Shown here one piece after another: positions 11,395 through 21,126 of a DNA stretch of 64,000 bases (position 1 is its first letter; every line of letters begins with the position of its first letter). The DNA comes from JBBSAT01 sp044223665. Its GTDB lineage: Bacteria; Myxococcota_A; Polyangia; Polyangiales; Sandaracinaceae. A program made the translations under genes and the position numbers. Location: positions 54,865-118,864 of the forward strand of contig JBGALT010000005.1 of assembly GCA_044223665.1 (NCBI GenBank), given 5' to 3'. The notes below the pieces were generated by a model that worked only from the letters and a program-made list of their open reading frames with translations, had not been told where the DNA came from and made no database searches.

Positions 11395-13850
11395 GTGTCT
11401 TCGTCCCAGCCGTCGAGCCCGCCGCCCTCGTCGTCGTCCGCAGCGTCGTCGTCGTCGTCGTCGCCGGTGCCCTCGGGGCCCACCTCGCTCGCGCCGGCGA
11501 GCTGCGAGAGCGGCACCGTGGAGAAGAACTGGATCTCGGGAATCGCCTGCGCAGCCCCCGCGATCGTACGCGGCGCCGGCGGCGGATCGCCCTCGCGGTG
11601 GAACGAGAGGGTCTCGGCCTCGGCGACGCCGAACGCGACCGCAGCCTCGTCGTAGCGGCCGCGGGTGCCACACGTGCGCACGAAGCTCGCGATCCGGTTG
11701 CGGAACGAGCGCGGGATCTCGTCCTCGTCGTACATCTCGTGGAACTGCGGCGGGTTCGGGAGGATCAGCGCGAGGAAGGCGCTCTCGGCCGGCGAGAGAT
11801 CGGCCGGCGAGCGCCCGAAGTAGTGCTCGGCCGCGTGACGGATGCCGTACACGCCGGGCCCGTACTCGATGACGTTCAGGTAGAGCTCGAGCAGCTGCTC
11901 CTTCTCCACGTGCGTCTCGAGCCACCAGGTGAGCAGCACTTCCTGGATCTTGCGGGCGAGTGTCTTCTCGCGATGCAGGAACACGTTCTTCACGAGCTGC
12001 ATCGTGATCGTCGAGCCACCGGCCACGTAGCGACCGGCCTCGAGATCGCGAATCAGCGCCTCGCGGATCGCCCACGTCGCGAACCCTTCGTGGCGGAAGA
12101 AGCTCGCGTCCTCGTGCGCGAGCACCGCGTGCACGAGGAAGGGGCTGATCTCCGCGATCGGCGTCCAGGCCTCCGTGCCCGGCCCCGTCGTCATCTGGAA
12201 GGTCGAGCCGTCGGGCTCGAGGACTTGGTGGTCGAAGGGCCCCGCGAAGCGCGCCGTATCGGCCATCGCCGGCCACGCGGTGAACTCGCAGCCGTTCGGC
12301 ACCGAGATCGAGAGCGTCGTGTGCGGCAGATCGCGCGAGTCGACGTGCACGGCGATCGCGCCGCCCATCTGCCCCGCGAGATGGAACGACGCCGTGTCCC
12401 CCAGCAGGTCGCGCGGGATCGCGTGCACCGCGTCCTCGCAGCGCGTGGTCGGCAACGTCGCGCGACCGTCGATGAGGTAGTGATCGTCGGCCCACTCGAG
12501 CGTGCCGCCGAGCGAGGCGTGCGCGCGGCCCATCGTGAGGGTCAGCTCCGAGATCGCGATGCGGTGCGCGCTGGGGACGTAGTCGGCGATGCCCTCGAGC
12601 GCGAAGCCGATGCCGCCGACCGGCTCGGCGGCGATGCGCGGGTGCGAGAGAGCGAGATCCTCGACGCGCAGCGTGCCATCCGCGTGCAAGAGGTCGGGGT
12701 CGCTCGTCTCGAGCACGAGGTGCCCCCCGACGTGCGCGCGCTCGGGCGTCGAGAAGGGGATCGACGACGGGAGGAAAGGAACGAACGCCGCGAGCGCGAC
12801 GCGCTCGAACGAGACCGTGCCGCTCGCCGAGGGCGCGTGCGGGTCGAGGTCGAGGCGCCACGAGAGCGAGCCGCCGCCCTCCGGCTGTCCTTCCCCTTCG
12901 GTCGCGAAGCCCGAGCGCGACGTGCGACGCAACGATGCTTCGAGCCCCGCGAGCACGTCGTGCGGCGCTCCGTCCACGGTGCGGCGGACCGTCAGGCCGT
13001 CCACCGATGCGACGAACGTGGGCCCGAGGTGCTCTTCGAGCGCAGCGAAGCGCTCGGCGAGCGAGCGAGAGGGCGGCGAGGCGTCGGGCGCGGCGTCGTC
13101 GGGATCGTCGTCGTCCTCACCGTCGTGCACGCTCGACGGGCTCAGGGCGGGCGCGGTGGCTTCGCCCCGCCACGCGGCCCGCAGGCGCTCGATGGGCCCC
13201 GCGCCTTCCACCACGTCCGCCGAGACGACGACCTGCTCGAGCGCGAGGCGCGAGACCTCGAACGTGGTCGCGCCGCGCGCGCCGTCGAGCTCGAGGTGGC
13301 CGATCGTGTCGCTGCCGATGGCGAGCTCGTCGGCGCTCAGGGTGAGCAGCCCGTCTTGCCAGTGCATCTCGTGGATGCGCGCGCTCGCGAGCGGCTCACC
13401 ACCGTCCGCGCCGCGCACGACGAGCGCGAGGTCGCGAACGTCGACGACGCGGCCCGCGCTCTCGACGGCGCTCCCTTCGGACGCGCCGGCCGCGGGAACC
13501 ATCCGCGCGTGCGCCGACGCGGGATCGACGCTCACCGTGCCGCCGTCGATCTCCACGCCGCGCACGGCGCTCGCGCCTTCGGTCGCGAGCGCGAAGATCG
13601 ACGCGCGCACCGTCACGTGCACCAGGCGCGCCTCCGAGCCGGCGAGCGTGACCCACACGTCGTCGAGCGTCGTGCTCGAGAGGCCCACGTGCGCGCCTCC
13701 GACGTGCGCGTCCGACCCGTCGCCCATCCGCGCCTCGAGCGCCGCCTCGGCGCGCGAGACGGCGAGCACCGGGATCGCCACCCCGATGCCCGCCGCGACG
13801 AGCGCGGAGAGCACGATGGTGAGCACGAGCCGGGACCGGAACGAGCGCAT
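11382..13850 (-). CDS. GT51 peptidoglycan transglycosylase with long N-terminal domain
   Basis: An 822-residue protein. A basic N-terminus and one hydrophobic helix (about 8-30) anchor it in the membrane. About 500 residues of Asp/Ala-rich beta-type sequence follow, AsmA-like in texture (this is inference). The GT51 domain (about 570-760) carries AHEDASFFRHEG with the catalytic Glu, GGSTITMQLVKN, and ARKIQEVLL ... ELYLNVIEYGPGVYG. No transpeptidase domain follows, so it is a monofunctional lipid II polymerase, although far longer than MtgA (about 240 residues). The C-terminus is strongly acidic (a run of Asp). The start at 13850 precedes MRSFRSRLVLTIVLS. The gene overlaps the RND exporter by 13 bp. 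Confidence 0.85.
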   Translation of the reverse strand: MRSFRSRLVLTIVLSALVAAGIGVAIPVLAVSRAEAALEARMGDGSDAHVGGAHVGLSSTTLDDVWVTLAGSEARLVHVTVRASIFALATEGASAVRGVEIDGGTVSVDPASAHARMVPAAGASEGSAVESAGRVVDVRDLALVVRGADGGEPLASARIHEMHWQDGLLTLSADELAIGSDTIGHLELDGARGATTFEVSRLALEQVVVSADVVEGAGPIERLRAAWRGEATAPALSPSSVHDGEDDDDPDDAAPDASPPSRSLAERFAALEEHLGPTFVASVDGLTVRRTVDGAPHDVLAGLEASLRRTSRSGFATEGEGQPEGGGSLSWRLDLDPHAPSASGTVSFERVALAAFVPFLPSSIPFSTPERAHVGGHLVLETSDPDLLHADGTLRVEDLALSHPRIAAEPVGGIGFALEGIADYVPSAHRIAISELTLTMGRAHASLGGTLEWADDHYLIDGRATLPTTRCEDAVHAIPRDLLGDTASFHLAGQMGGAIAVHVDSRDLPHTTLSISVPNGCEFTAWPAMADTARFAGPFDHQVLEPDGSTFQMTTGPGTEAWTPIAEISPFLVHAVLAHEDASFFRHEGFATWAIREALIRDLEAGRYVAGGSTITMQLVKNVFLHREKTLARKIQEVLLTWWLETHVEKEQLLELYLNVIEYGPGVYGIRHAAEHYFGRSPADLSPAESAFLALILPNPPQFHEMYDEDEIPRSFRNRIASFVRTCGTRGRYDEAAVAFGVAEAETLSFHREGDPPPAPRTIAGAAQAIPEIQFFSTVPLSQLAGASEVGPEGTGDDDDDDAADDDEGGGLDGWDEDTWSP

Positions 13851-13985
13851 CGAGGGGCCGCACTTTAGCCAGGGGTCGTCACGAGCGCCCGCCCGTTGGG
13901 CACGAGGGAGGCCCACGCGAGAGCGACGGGCGCGGGGAGGCCCTTCCAGTACCGCCGGACGCGGCCGCCTCCGGAGCTCGGTCGA

Positions 13986-15143
13986 TCAGCCGCCGGGCTG
14001 GATCGGCATCGTCCACGCCGCACAGCGCACGTCCGGGGGCGGCGGCGGCTCGGGCGGGTGCCGCATCGCGCGGAGCCAGGGCGCGGTGCGCGGCAGCACA
14101 CGGGCGGACCACACGATCTCCTCCTCGGGCTCGGGCGCGCGGGGCGCTTCGACCGCCGCCGCGTCGAGCGCCGCGGCATCGAGACGAGACGAGGTCGCCG
14201 TGGCCACGAGGACGCTCGCGGCGAGCACGCCCAGGCCGGCGACGAGCGGACGGGACGCGGCTCGCACCGACATCCCCGGCGCGAGCGCGAGGCACGGCAA
14301 GAGCGCCGCCAGCACGCCGTAGCGCTCGCGTGGCTCGACGGCGACGGCGATCTCGCGCAGTCCGCGAACCCACTCGGCGGCGGGGTCGAAGGGATCGCGG
14401 AGCGCGAGCGCGTCGTGCGCGAGGGCCTCGACGTACTCGCGCTCGGCCAAGAGGGCGAGGACGACGGCGACGACGAAGCTCGCCCCGCCGCGTGCGCGCC
14501 AGGCGTGCGGGCCCGGCAAGAGCGCGCCGGCCGCGCACACGAGAGCGGCGAGGCCGCATCCGCCCCAGCGGATCCACGAGCTGATCCAGTCGACCCCCGT
14601 CGAGGTCGCGAGGATCAGCCCGACGAAGGGACCGGTGAGCAGGAGCACGGCGAGGGCACGTCGCGCGTCGGGCGCTTCGGTCGGGCCCGGTCGGCGGCGC
14701 CACGCGATCGCCACCTCGAGCGAGCGCGCGGCAGCGAAGCCGACGACGAGCGAGAGCGTCGCGAGGAGCGCCCACAGGTGCTCGCTTCCCGACCGGCCCA
14801 CGTCTGCGATGCGCGTCGCCAGCTCGCCCGAGGGCGCGAGGGTCGAGGCCCGTGCGGCCGACACCGCGAGCGGGGCCAGCGCCAGGGCCCCCGCCGCTTC
14901 GTCGCGCCACGAGACGAGCTCGGGACGCCTTCGGTCCGAGCGCCACAGCCACGTGCCCTGGAGGACCGCGGCCAGCGTGGCGGTGACGAGCAGCGCGAGC
15001 GAGGGCGGCGGCAACGAGGCGCCGCCGAGCCCCGGCATGTCCATCGAGAGGTGGCTCGCCTGGCTGGACGGGAGCGAGACCAGCGCCGAGAGCACCGCCA
15101 GCGGGACGAAAGGCACGGCTCGATCGGGCAGCCCTCGACGCAC
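13986..15143 (-). CDS. Polytopic membrane protein, function unknown
   Basis: A 385-residue protein with about seven or eight hydrophobic helices, separated by Arg-rich loops that fit the positive-inside rule, and a Pro-rich C-terminal tail (PPEPPPPPDVRCAA). No motif points to a family. The GTG at 15143 was chosen as start because the hydrophobic coding signal begins there and it leaves 115 bp to the divergent scoA gene. Frames extending further upstream lie antisense to scoA and were discarded. Confidence 0.55.
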   Translation of the reverse strand: MRRGLPDRAVPFVPLAVLSALVSLPSSQASHLSMDMPGLGGASLPPPSLALLVTATLAAVLQGTWLWRSDRRRPELVSWRDEAAGALALAPLAVSAARASTLAPSGELATRIADVGRSGSEHLWALLATLSLVVGFAAARSLEVAIAWRRRPGPTEAPDARRALAVLLLTGPFVGLILATSTGVDWISSWIRWGGCGLAALVCAAGALLPGPHAWRARGGASFVVAVVLALLAEREYVEALAHDALALRDPFDPAAEWVRGLREIAVAVEPRERYGVLAALLPCLALAPGMSVRAASRPLVAGLGVLAASVLVATATSSRLDAAALDAAAVEAPRAPEPEEEIVWSARVLPRTAPWLRAMRHPPEPPPPPDVRCAAWTMPIQPGG

Positions 15144-15199
15144 GAAGAGCGTACGCGCGCGGGCGGCCGGAGATTCCCGGGATCTGCATCGCAGAGGGT

Positions 15200-15220
15200 T
15201 TGCGTCCGGGTGGGACGCAA
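15200..15220. promoter_or_regulatory. Inverted repeat ahead of the CoA-transferase genes
   Basis: TTGCGTCC and GGACGCAA form a perfect 8-bp dyad around a 5-base spacer. It ends 39 bp before the scoA ATG, in the divergent gap, where an operator would be expected. The regulator is unknown. Confidence 0.4.
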
Positions 15221-15258
15221 TTCGGACGGAGCCTCGATTCCTGGGTAGAGTCGCTCCG

Positions 15259-15978
15259 ATGCAGGTCGGAAAGCACCAGAGCAAGGTGCGCGGGTCGGTG
15301 GAAGAAGCGCTCGCGCAGATCCACGACGGCGCGGCAATCATGGTCGGCGGCTTCGGTCTCTCGGGCAACGCCGAGCAGCTGATCGCCGGCGTGGTGAAGC
15401 GCGGCGTGAAGGATCTGACGCTGATCTCGAACAACGCGGGCAACCTCGGCAAGGGGCTCAACGCGTGGCTCGAGGCTGGCATCGTGCGCCGCTTCATCGG
15501 GAGCTACATCGGCACGAACGAGGCCCTGCACCGCGCGATGGCGGCGGGCACCGTCGAGGTCGAGATGACGCCGCAGGGCACGTTCATCGAGCGCATCCGC
15601 GCGGCAGGCGCGGGGATCCCGGCCTTCTTCACGCCGACGGGCGCGGGCACGGTGGTGGCGCACGGAAAGGAGACGCGCGTCTTCGACGGCGTCGAGCACG
15701 TGCTCGAGACCGCGCTGCACGCGGACTTCGCGCTCGTGCGCGCGAAGAAAGCCGACGCCTTCGGCAACCTGCGCTTCTACCGGACCGCGCGGAACTTCTC
15801 GCCCGTGATGTGCACCGCGGCCAAGCACTCGATCGTCGAGTGCGACGAGCTCGTGGCGCTCGGCGCGATCGATCCCGACGACGTGCACCTGCCGGGGATC
15901 TTCGTGTCCTCGATCGTGCACGTGCCGGAGCACGAGGACGCCTTCGAGTACAAGACCACGCGGAAGAAGGTCGGCTGA
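15259..15978 (+). CDS. scoA: 3-oxoacid CoA-transferase, subunit A
   Basis: A 239-residue protein of the family I CoA-transferase alpha subunits (ScoA/AtoD-like). The characteristic glycine-rich start (IMVGGFGLSGNAEQLIAGV) and the LTLISNNAGNLGKGL segment are present. With subunit B it should transfer CoA between succinyl-CoA or acetyl-CoA and acetoacetate, connecting ketone bodies and acetoacetyl-CoA. Acetoacetyl-CoA is also the entry point to the mevalonate route; that link to the sterol genes downstream is only inference. The stop TGA overlaps the ATG of subunit B by one base (TGATG). Confidence 0.9.
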   Translation: MQVGKHQSKVRGSVEEALAQIHDGAAIMVGGFGLSGNAEQLIAGVVKRGVKDLTLISNNAGNLGKGLNAWLEAGIVRRFIGSYIGTNEALHRAMAAGTVEVEMTPQGTFIERIRAAGAGIPAFFTPTGAGTVVAHGKETRVFDGVEHVLETALHADFALVRAKKADAFGNLRFYRTARNFSPVMCTAAKHSIVECDELVALGAIDPDDVHLPGIFVSSIVHVPEHEDAFEYKTTRKKVG

Positions 15979-16607
15979 TGGCCTGGAACAAAGAGCAGAT
16001 GGCGGCGCGCGCGGCGAAGGAGATCGCGCCGGGCACGATCGTGAACCTCGGCATCGGCCTGCCGACCCTCGTGGCCGACTATCTGCCGGAAGGGCTCGGC
16101 GTCTGGTTCCACAGCGAGAACGGCCTGCTCGGCATGGGCCCTTTCCCGTTCGAGGGCGAGGAAGACTCGCAGATCATCAACGCCGGCAAGCAGACGGTCA
16201 CCATCGTCCCCGGCGGCTCGATCTTCGACTCGGCGGTCTCGTTCGGGATGATCCGCGGCGGCCACGTGGACCTCGCGATCCTCGGCGCGATGCAGGTCGC
16301 GGCGAACGGCGACCTCGCGAACTGGGCCATCCCCGGCGGCAAGGTGATGGGGATCGGCGGCGCGATGGATCTCGCCTCGGGCGCGCGCCGCATCCTCGTG
16401 ATGACGACGCACACGACCAAGGACGGCGAGCCGAAGCTGGTCGCCCGCTGCGACTACCCGCTCACCGCGAAGGGCTGCGTGGACCGCGTGATCACCGAGC
16501 TCGCCGTGATCGACGTGACCGAGGCAGGCTTCCGCCTCGTGGAGCTCGCGCCGGGCGTGAGCGAGGACGAAGTACGGACGAAGACCGGCGCGCCGCTGGC
16601 GCGCTGA
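15978..16607 (+). CDS. scoB: 3-oxoacid CoA-transferase, subunit B
   Basis: A 209-residue protein of the CoA-transferase beta-subunit family. The catalytic glutamate lies in HSENGLLGMGP, where it forms the glutamyl-CoA thioester. VNLGIGLPTLVADYLP near the N-terminus and GGAMDLASGARR further on are typical. The length is normal (about 210). Its ATG shares one base with the scoA stop, the standard coupled scoAB arrangement. Confidence 0.92.
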   Translation: MAWNKEQMAARAAKEIAPGTIVNLGIGLPTLVADYLPEGLGVWFHSENGLLGMGPFPFEGEEDSQIINAGKQTVTIVPGGSIFDSAVSFGMIRGGHVDLAILGAMQVAANGDLANWAIPGGKVMGIGGAMDLASGARRILVMTTHTTKDGEPKLVARCDYPLTAKGCVDRVITELAVIDVTEAGFRLVELAPGVSEDEVRTKTGAPLAR

Positions 16608-16650
16608 CGTCGGCATCGGCGGAGATCCACCGACACGACGCCCGACGCGG

Positions 16651-19041
16651 TCACGCCGACTGTGCCGTGCGCACGACGGGGACGGCGATGCGATAGCCGG
16701 CTGCCTCGTGCGAGAGATCGGCACCGAGGCCGAGCTTTCGAAGCGTCGAGATCGCGACGTGCACGCGGCTGCGCTTGGCGCGCTCGAGCATGCGCTCGCC
16801 GGGCCATGCGTGGGCGGCGATCTCGTCGATCGACACGCGTGCGGCGGCATCCCGCTCGGTGGCGCGGGCCAGCGCGTCGAGCACGCGGGCGAGCGTGGGC
16901 CGGCTCTCGAGCGAGGTCTGCGGGCGGCCGGTCGGAGCGAACCACCGCGCGTCCGGCCCGATCAGCACGACGCGCTCGACCGACGGCGCCGGCGGCCCCA
17001 TGGCGGGCCCCATCCGAGCGAGCTTCGCGAGCGCGCGAGAGATCGCAGCCCAGCGCTCGTGGGGCCGGTTGGCCGCGAGCGCGCGCTCGAGCGCGGCGTC
17101 GTCGGGCCGTCCGCTCGCACGCTCGACGTAGAGCCGGACGAGCTCGTGGCTGGAGGCGACCACGCTCTGGTCGGAGACACCGGGGCCGGGCAAGGTGCCG
17201 GCGACGAGGAAGCGCGCGAGCGCCACGAACGGCTGCAGCTGGACCATCCGCGGCGGCGCGTCGTCGAGCACGGCCATCGCCGTGGCGACCGCCTCGGCCC
17301 GCCGTCCCGAGAGAACGCGCGCGAGCAGGACGGGACAGCGGACGTACGCGGCGAGCGGGCTCCCCAGCCTCGCGTACAGGCGCACGCTCTCGTCGAGCGC
17401 CTCGATGGCGGTGGGCCCGTCGCCGTCGTCGAGCGCGCCGAGGCCACGCGTCGCCGCGACCGAGGCACGGAGGCGCACGTCGGTCGCGTTCAGGGCGAGC
17501 ACCTGCGCCGCGTCGGCCAGGCCTGCGGCGCGCTCGCCGCCCTCCACCCAGTAGCGCGCCCGCAGCGCATGCAGGATCGCGAGCTCGTCCGGCGCGGCGC
17601 GCTCCATCGCACGCGCATAGATCGCCAAGCCGAGCTCGTGATCGCCGCGCATGCGGGCCGCGACGGCGAGCACCTCCGCGTCCTCGGCGCGCTGGGTGCG
17701 CGCCATCGCCAGGCCGTAGAGCGCGTCGTAGTTTCCGGTGCGGAAGTGCAAGCGCGCGAGCAGCACGCGCGCCTCGTCCTCCTGCTCGACCCCCACTTCC
17801 GCCAGCGCGCTCCGAGCCCGATCGAAACGACCGGCGTCGATCGCGCCCCGCGCCTCGCCGAGGCGCGCCGACGAGGCCGGGATCAGACCGAGCTCTCCGA
17901 GCTGGGCGACGAGCGTGGCGTAGCGCTCGCCCTCGCCCGCCGCGGCGAAGACGTGGAACGCTTGGTCGACCGCTGCGGCGAGCGTCGGGCCCGACACGAG
18001 GCCCGCGGGCAGCGGCGGCGTCATGGCGGCGAAGGTGGCCTGCTCCGAGGTCGGTCGTCCCTTCGCGAGCGCCACCAGGATCGCGCGCCGCGCTGCATCC
18101 GGGATCGCACGCGCGGTGTCGAGGCGCTCGAGGACGTACTGCCGCACGGGTGGCAGCAGCGCGTAGCGGTGATCGTCGGCCAGGGCGAGCCACGACGACG
18201 TGCGCAGCGCCCGCAGCAGGGCGAGCGCGTCCGGCGCGATCGCCTGGGCATCGTCGAGGTCGAGCGCGCGACCGAGCCACGCGCAGGCGACCAGGAAACG
18301 CCGAGGCTCTTCCGCGAGCGACGCCGCCGACGCGTCGAGGGCGAGTCGGAGCGGGTTCTCGCCGCCGCGCACGATCCAATCGAGCGGGCGCGCGAGGCGC
18401 TCCGCGAACGCCTGCACGCCGAGGTCGGCGATCTGCGCCGCGACGAGCTCGATCGCGAGAGGCAGCTGGCCCACCTGGGCGAGCACCGCGCGCACGCGAG
18501 GCTCGTCGCCCGGCGCCATCGTGGCGCCCCCCGCCCGCGCGAACGCCGCCAGAAAGAGCTGTCCCGCGGGCGAGGCGGCGAGCTCACCGTCGACCGAGGG
18601 TAGGCCCGGGACGAAGACCAACGTCTCGCCGGCGAGCGCGAGCGCGGCGCGCGTCGCCACGAGGAAGCGGAGGTGCGGCAAGCGCTCGGCGAGCTCACCC
18701 AAGCGTGGGCCGAGCGGCTCCTCGAGCGAGTGCCGTGCATCGTCGAGCACGAGCAGGTCCACGCCTTCGCGCAGCGCTCGGACCACGCTCTCCATGCCGG
18801 GCTCGCAGGCGAGCGTGCGCGCGACGTCGGCGAGCGCAGTGCCCGATCGCAGCTCGACCCAGCGCACCGAGAGGTCGACCTGCTCGCTGGCGATCTCGCG
18901 CGCGAGCCGGCTCTTGCCCACGCCGGGGGGCCCGAGCAGAGAGAGGAGCCAGCCGTCGCCCGTCTCGAGCCACGCACGGACGCGCTCGAGCTCGCGCTCG
19001 CGTCCGACGAGAGCTCCCTCGCGGCGTGTCACCGGCCCCAC
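16651..19041 (-). CDS. STAND-type ATPase regulator with C-terminal winged helix
   Basis: A 796-residue protein. It begins with a region typical of NB-ARC/AAA STAND ATPases: LVGRERELERV, Walker A GPPGVGKSRLA, Walker B DLLVLDDA, and a sensor-like LRFLVATR. The middle (about 340-640) is made of Ala/Leu-rich helical repeats of TPR type. The last ~90 residues resemble an OmpR/BTAD-like winged helix (AKRSRVHVAISTLRKLGL). The domain order is inverted compared with AfsR/SARP regulators, where the DNA-binding domain comes first. Likely an ATP-switch transcription regulator. GTG at 19041 or 19032 are both possible starts. Confidence 0.75.
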   Translation of the reverse strand: MGPVTRREGALVGRERELERVRAWLETGDGWLLSLLGPPGVGKSRLAREIASEQVDLSVRWVELRSGTALADVARTLACEPGMESVVRALREGVDLLVLDDARHSLEEPLGPRLGELAERLPHLRFLVATRAALALAGETLVFVPGLPSVDGELAASPAGQLFLAAFARAGGATMAPGDEPRVRAVLAQVGQLPLAIELVAAQIADLGVQAFAERLARPLDWIVRGGENPLRLALDASAASLAEEPRRFLVACAWLGRALDLDDAQAIAPDALALLRALRTSSWLALADDHRYALLPPVRQYVLERLDTARAIPDAARRAILVALAKGRPTSEQATFAAMTPPLPAGLVSGPTLAAAVDQAFHVFAAAGEGERYATLVAQLGELGLIPASSARLGEARGAIDAGRFDRARSALAEVGVEQEDEARVLLARLHFRTGNYDALYGLAMARTQRAEDAEVLAVAARMRGDHELGLAIYARAMERAAPDELAILHALRARYWVEGGERAAGLADAAQVLALNATDVRLRASVAATRGLGALDDGDGPTAIEALDESVRLYARLGSPLAAYVRCPVLLARVLSGRRAEAVATAMAVLDDAPPRMVQLQPFVALARFLVAGTLPGPGVSDQSVVASSHELVRLYVERASGRPDDAALERALAANRPHERWAAISRALAKLARMGPAMGPPAPSVERVVLIGPDARWFAPTGRPQTSLESRPTLARVLDALARATERDAAARVSIDEIAAHAWPGERMLERAKRSRVHVAISTLRKLGLGADLSHEAAGYRIAVPVVRTAQSA

Positions 19042-19102
19042 CGGGATGGACTACCACGTCCCGCCCTCGGCGACCGCGAGGCGCAGAGCGGCCCGGCGCT
19101 GA

Positions 19103-20416
19103 TCACCAGCAGCGATTGCCGGTCACCGTCGCGCACCGCGCACCGACGCAGGCCTCGGTCCGCGCGCACCCCACGGGGTCGATCGCGCAATCGGCGCCGA
19201 GCGGAAGGTCCGGCACGCACCGGCCGGTGTGGCAGTGACCGTCGTTGCAATCCTCGGTCGGCGTGCAGCGAGCACCGATGCCGCGGCGCGCGCAGCGGCC
19301 CGCGACACACGGGAGCGTCGCGCAGTCGGCGTCGGCGCGGCACGCGGGGGCCGCGGCTCCGATGGGCTGGCACGCGCCGCTGGCGCACACGAGACCGTAG
19401 GGGCAGGCGGCGTTGTCACCACACGGGCAGCCGGGGCCGGCGATCGGCGCGCACACGCCGGCGTCGCTGCAGGCCAGGCCCGACTCACACCGGCGGCCCG
19501 CGCACGCCTCGCCTTCTCGCGCGCGTGCGACGCAGGTCGGTGCCGGGCCGCTCCGATCGCAATCGCTGCCCTCGGGGCAGCTCGCGAGGACCTCGTCGCA
19601 GGGCGCTCCGATCGCGACCTCGCGCGGGGCCGCGCAGTGCTCGTCCAGACCACAGCGCAAGCCAGGCTCGCAGAGCGAGTCGTACCCGCCGCACGCGCCG
19701 CCCGCGGCGAGGGGCGCCACGCAGGTCGCCTCGAAGCAGACGGCGCCATCGACGCACGGAGACGAGAGCCCGTCGGCACAGACCAGACAGCACTCACCGA
19801 TCTCGCGCCGCGCGATGCACGTGCCGGTGCGTGGATCGCACCACTCGCTGGTCCCGCAAGACGTGCACGCGCGAGGCGCGACACAGGTGCCACCACACGC
19901 GAGCGGCTCGGCCGCGCGGCAGATCTGCGACGCACAGGTCGTGTCGACGTCGCACGCGGCACCGTCGGGCGCGCGATCGACGCGAAGCGCCGCGCACGCC
20001 GGCAGCAGCATCCATCGCCCGCAGCCGTCCGCGTCGAGCGCCTCGAGGCATGCGCGGGCCTGCGCGACGTCGAACGGCGCGTGGAGCTCGCCGGGGAAAG
20101 GGCGGAGACTCGACTCGGGATCGCACAGGCTCGCGCCGAGACAGTCGGCGCGGCGCAAGGATCGCGCACACTCGGCCTCGAAGATCGCGACGGCGAGCTC
20201 TTCGCGCGTGTCGTAGGTCTCGGGCCGCGCGAGATCGTACGCGCGCTCGCCGCACCGCGGCTGGAGCGTCGGAGAGCCCGGCGGCCGATCGAGCGCCGGT
20301 GCGCCCACGTCGACGACGGCGGCGTCGCTCGACGCTGCATCCGGCGGCTCGACCGAGCGCCCACAGCCGGCGACCGAGAGAGCCGCGAGGACGCCGACCG
20401 CGACCACGGTGCGCAT
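19103..20416 (-). CDS. Cysteine-rich lipoprotein
   Basis: A 437-residue protein. The signal peptide ends in lipobox LSVAGC and is followed by an Asp/Ala/Pro linker. About 45 Cys residues are spread through repeating short modules such as CRADADCATLPCVAGRC and CTPTEDCNDGHCHTGRC, a disulfide-rich pattern common in secreted myxobacterial proteins. It resembles Dickkopf-type N-terminal Cys-rich repeats but I would not assign it to them. Extracytoplasmic; function unknown. Confidence 0.8.
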   Translation of the reverse strand: MRTVVAVGVLAALSVAGCGRSVEPPDAASSDAAVVDVGAPALDRPPGSPTLQPRCGERAYDLARPETYDTREELAVAIFEAECARSLRRADCLGASLCDPESSLRPFPGELHAPFDVAQARACLEALDADGCGRWMLLPACAALRVDRAPDGAACDVDTTCASQICRAAEPLACGGTCVAPRACTSCGTSEWCDPRTGTCIARREIGECCLVCADGLSSPCVDGAVCFEATCVAPLAAGGACGGYDSLCEPGLRCGLDEHCAAPREVAIGAPCDEVLASCPEGSDCDRSGPAPTCVARAREGEACAGRRCESGLACSDAGVCAPIAGPGCPCGDNAACPYGLVCASGACQPIGAAAPACRADADCATLPCVAGRCARRGIGARCTPTEDCNDGHCHTGRCVPDLPLGADCAIDPVGCARTEACVGARCATVTGNRCW

Positions 20417-20502
20417 CCGACGAGGCTACCTCTTCTCGGCTGCGCTCGCCTTCTCGCGGTCCGCCTCGGCGGAAGCGGCGTCCGCCCGTCCCGGCTCCGG
20501 CG

Positions 20503-21126
20503 TCAGCGCTGCCGCGCGATCCCCACGAGGCCGGTGGACACGGGGAAGGGAAGGGCGAGGGCGGTGTCGCGGAGGTCGCGATCGTCGAGGCCCGCCTCGC
20601 GGATCAGCGCGCGTGTCGGTCGCGCAGGATCGCAGCCGCCGAGCGCGAGCTGCCACGCCGGGCGGAGCGCGCGCTGCACGAGGCGCCGCCGCCGATCTGG
20701 CGCGGCCACGTGCTCGAGCAGGAGGATCGGCGCGCCGGGCTTGAGCACGCGGAGCGTCTCGGCGATCACTCTGCGAACGTCGCGCACCGAGCAGAGCACG
20801 AAGGTGATCACCGCCACGTCGAACGAGGAAGGGTCGAGCGGCAGCGGGCGCGACGCGCTCGCGTCGATCAGGCGGTGCGGGCGCTCGAAACGCGCGAGCT
20901 TGCGTGCGGCGCTCTCGCGGAGGCCCGCGTTGGGCTCGATCCCCACCAGCTCGTCGATCGTGGTCGGATAGAACGGGACGTTGGTGCCGCTGCCGAGCCC
21001 GATCTCGATGACGCGACCGCGCGCCTGCGCGAGCAGGTCCCGGCGCATCGGATCGACCGCGCTCATGCCGTGGTCGAGCAGCGCGCTCGTCACCTCGCGA
21101 TCGAAGATGCGCCGGAGCGTGCTCAT
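20503..21126 (-). CDS. Class I SAM-dependent methyltransferase
   Basis: A 207-residue Rossmann-fold methyltransferase. Motif I VIEIGLGSGTN binds S-adenosylmethionine. The acidic end of beta 2 is GIEPN, motif III-like FDVAVITFVLCSV follows, and LRVLKPGAPILLLEHV is the post-motif strand typical of UbiE/METTL7-like enzymes. The substrate is not indicated. Its ATG overlaps the stop of the zinc-ribbon/M50 gene by 4 bp, so they share an operon and translation may be coupled. Confidence 0.88.
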   Translation of the reverse strand: MSTLRRIFDREVTSALLDHGMSAVDPMRRDLLAQARGRVIEIGLGSGTNVPFYPTTIDELVGIEPNAGLRESAARKLARFERPHRLIDASASRPLPLDPSSFDVAVITFVLCSVRDVRRVIAETLRVLKPGAPILLLEHVAAPDRRRRLVQRALRPAWQLALGGCDPARPTRALIREAGLDDRDLRDTALALPFPVSTGLVGIARQR

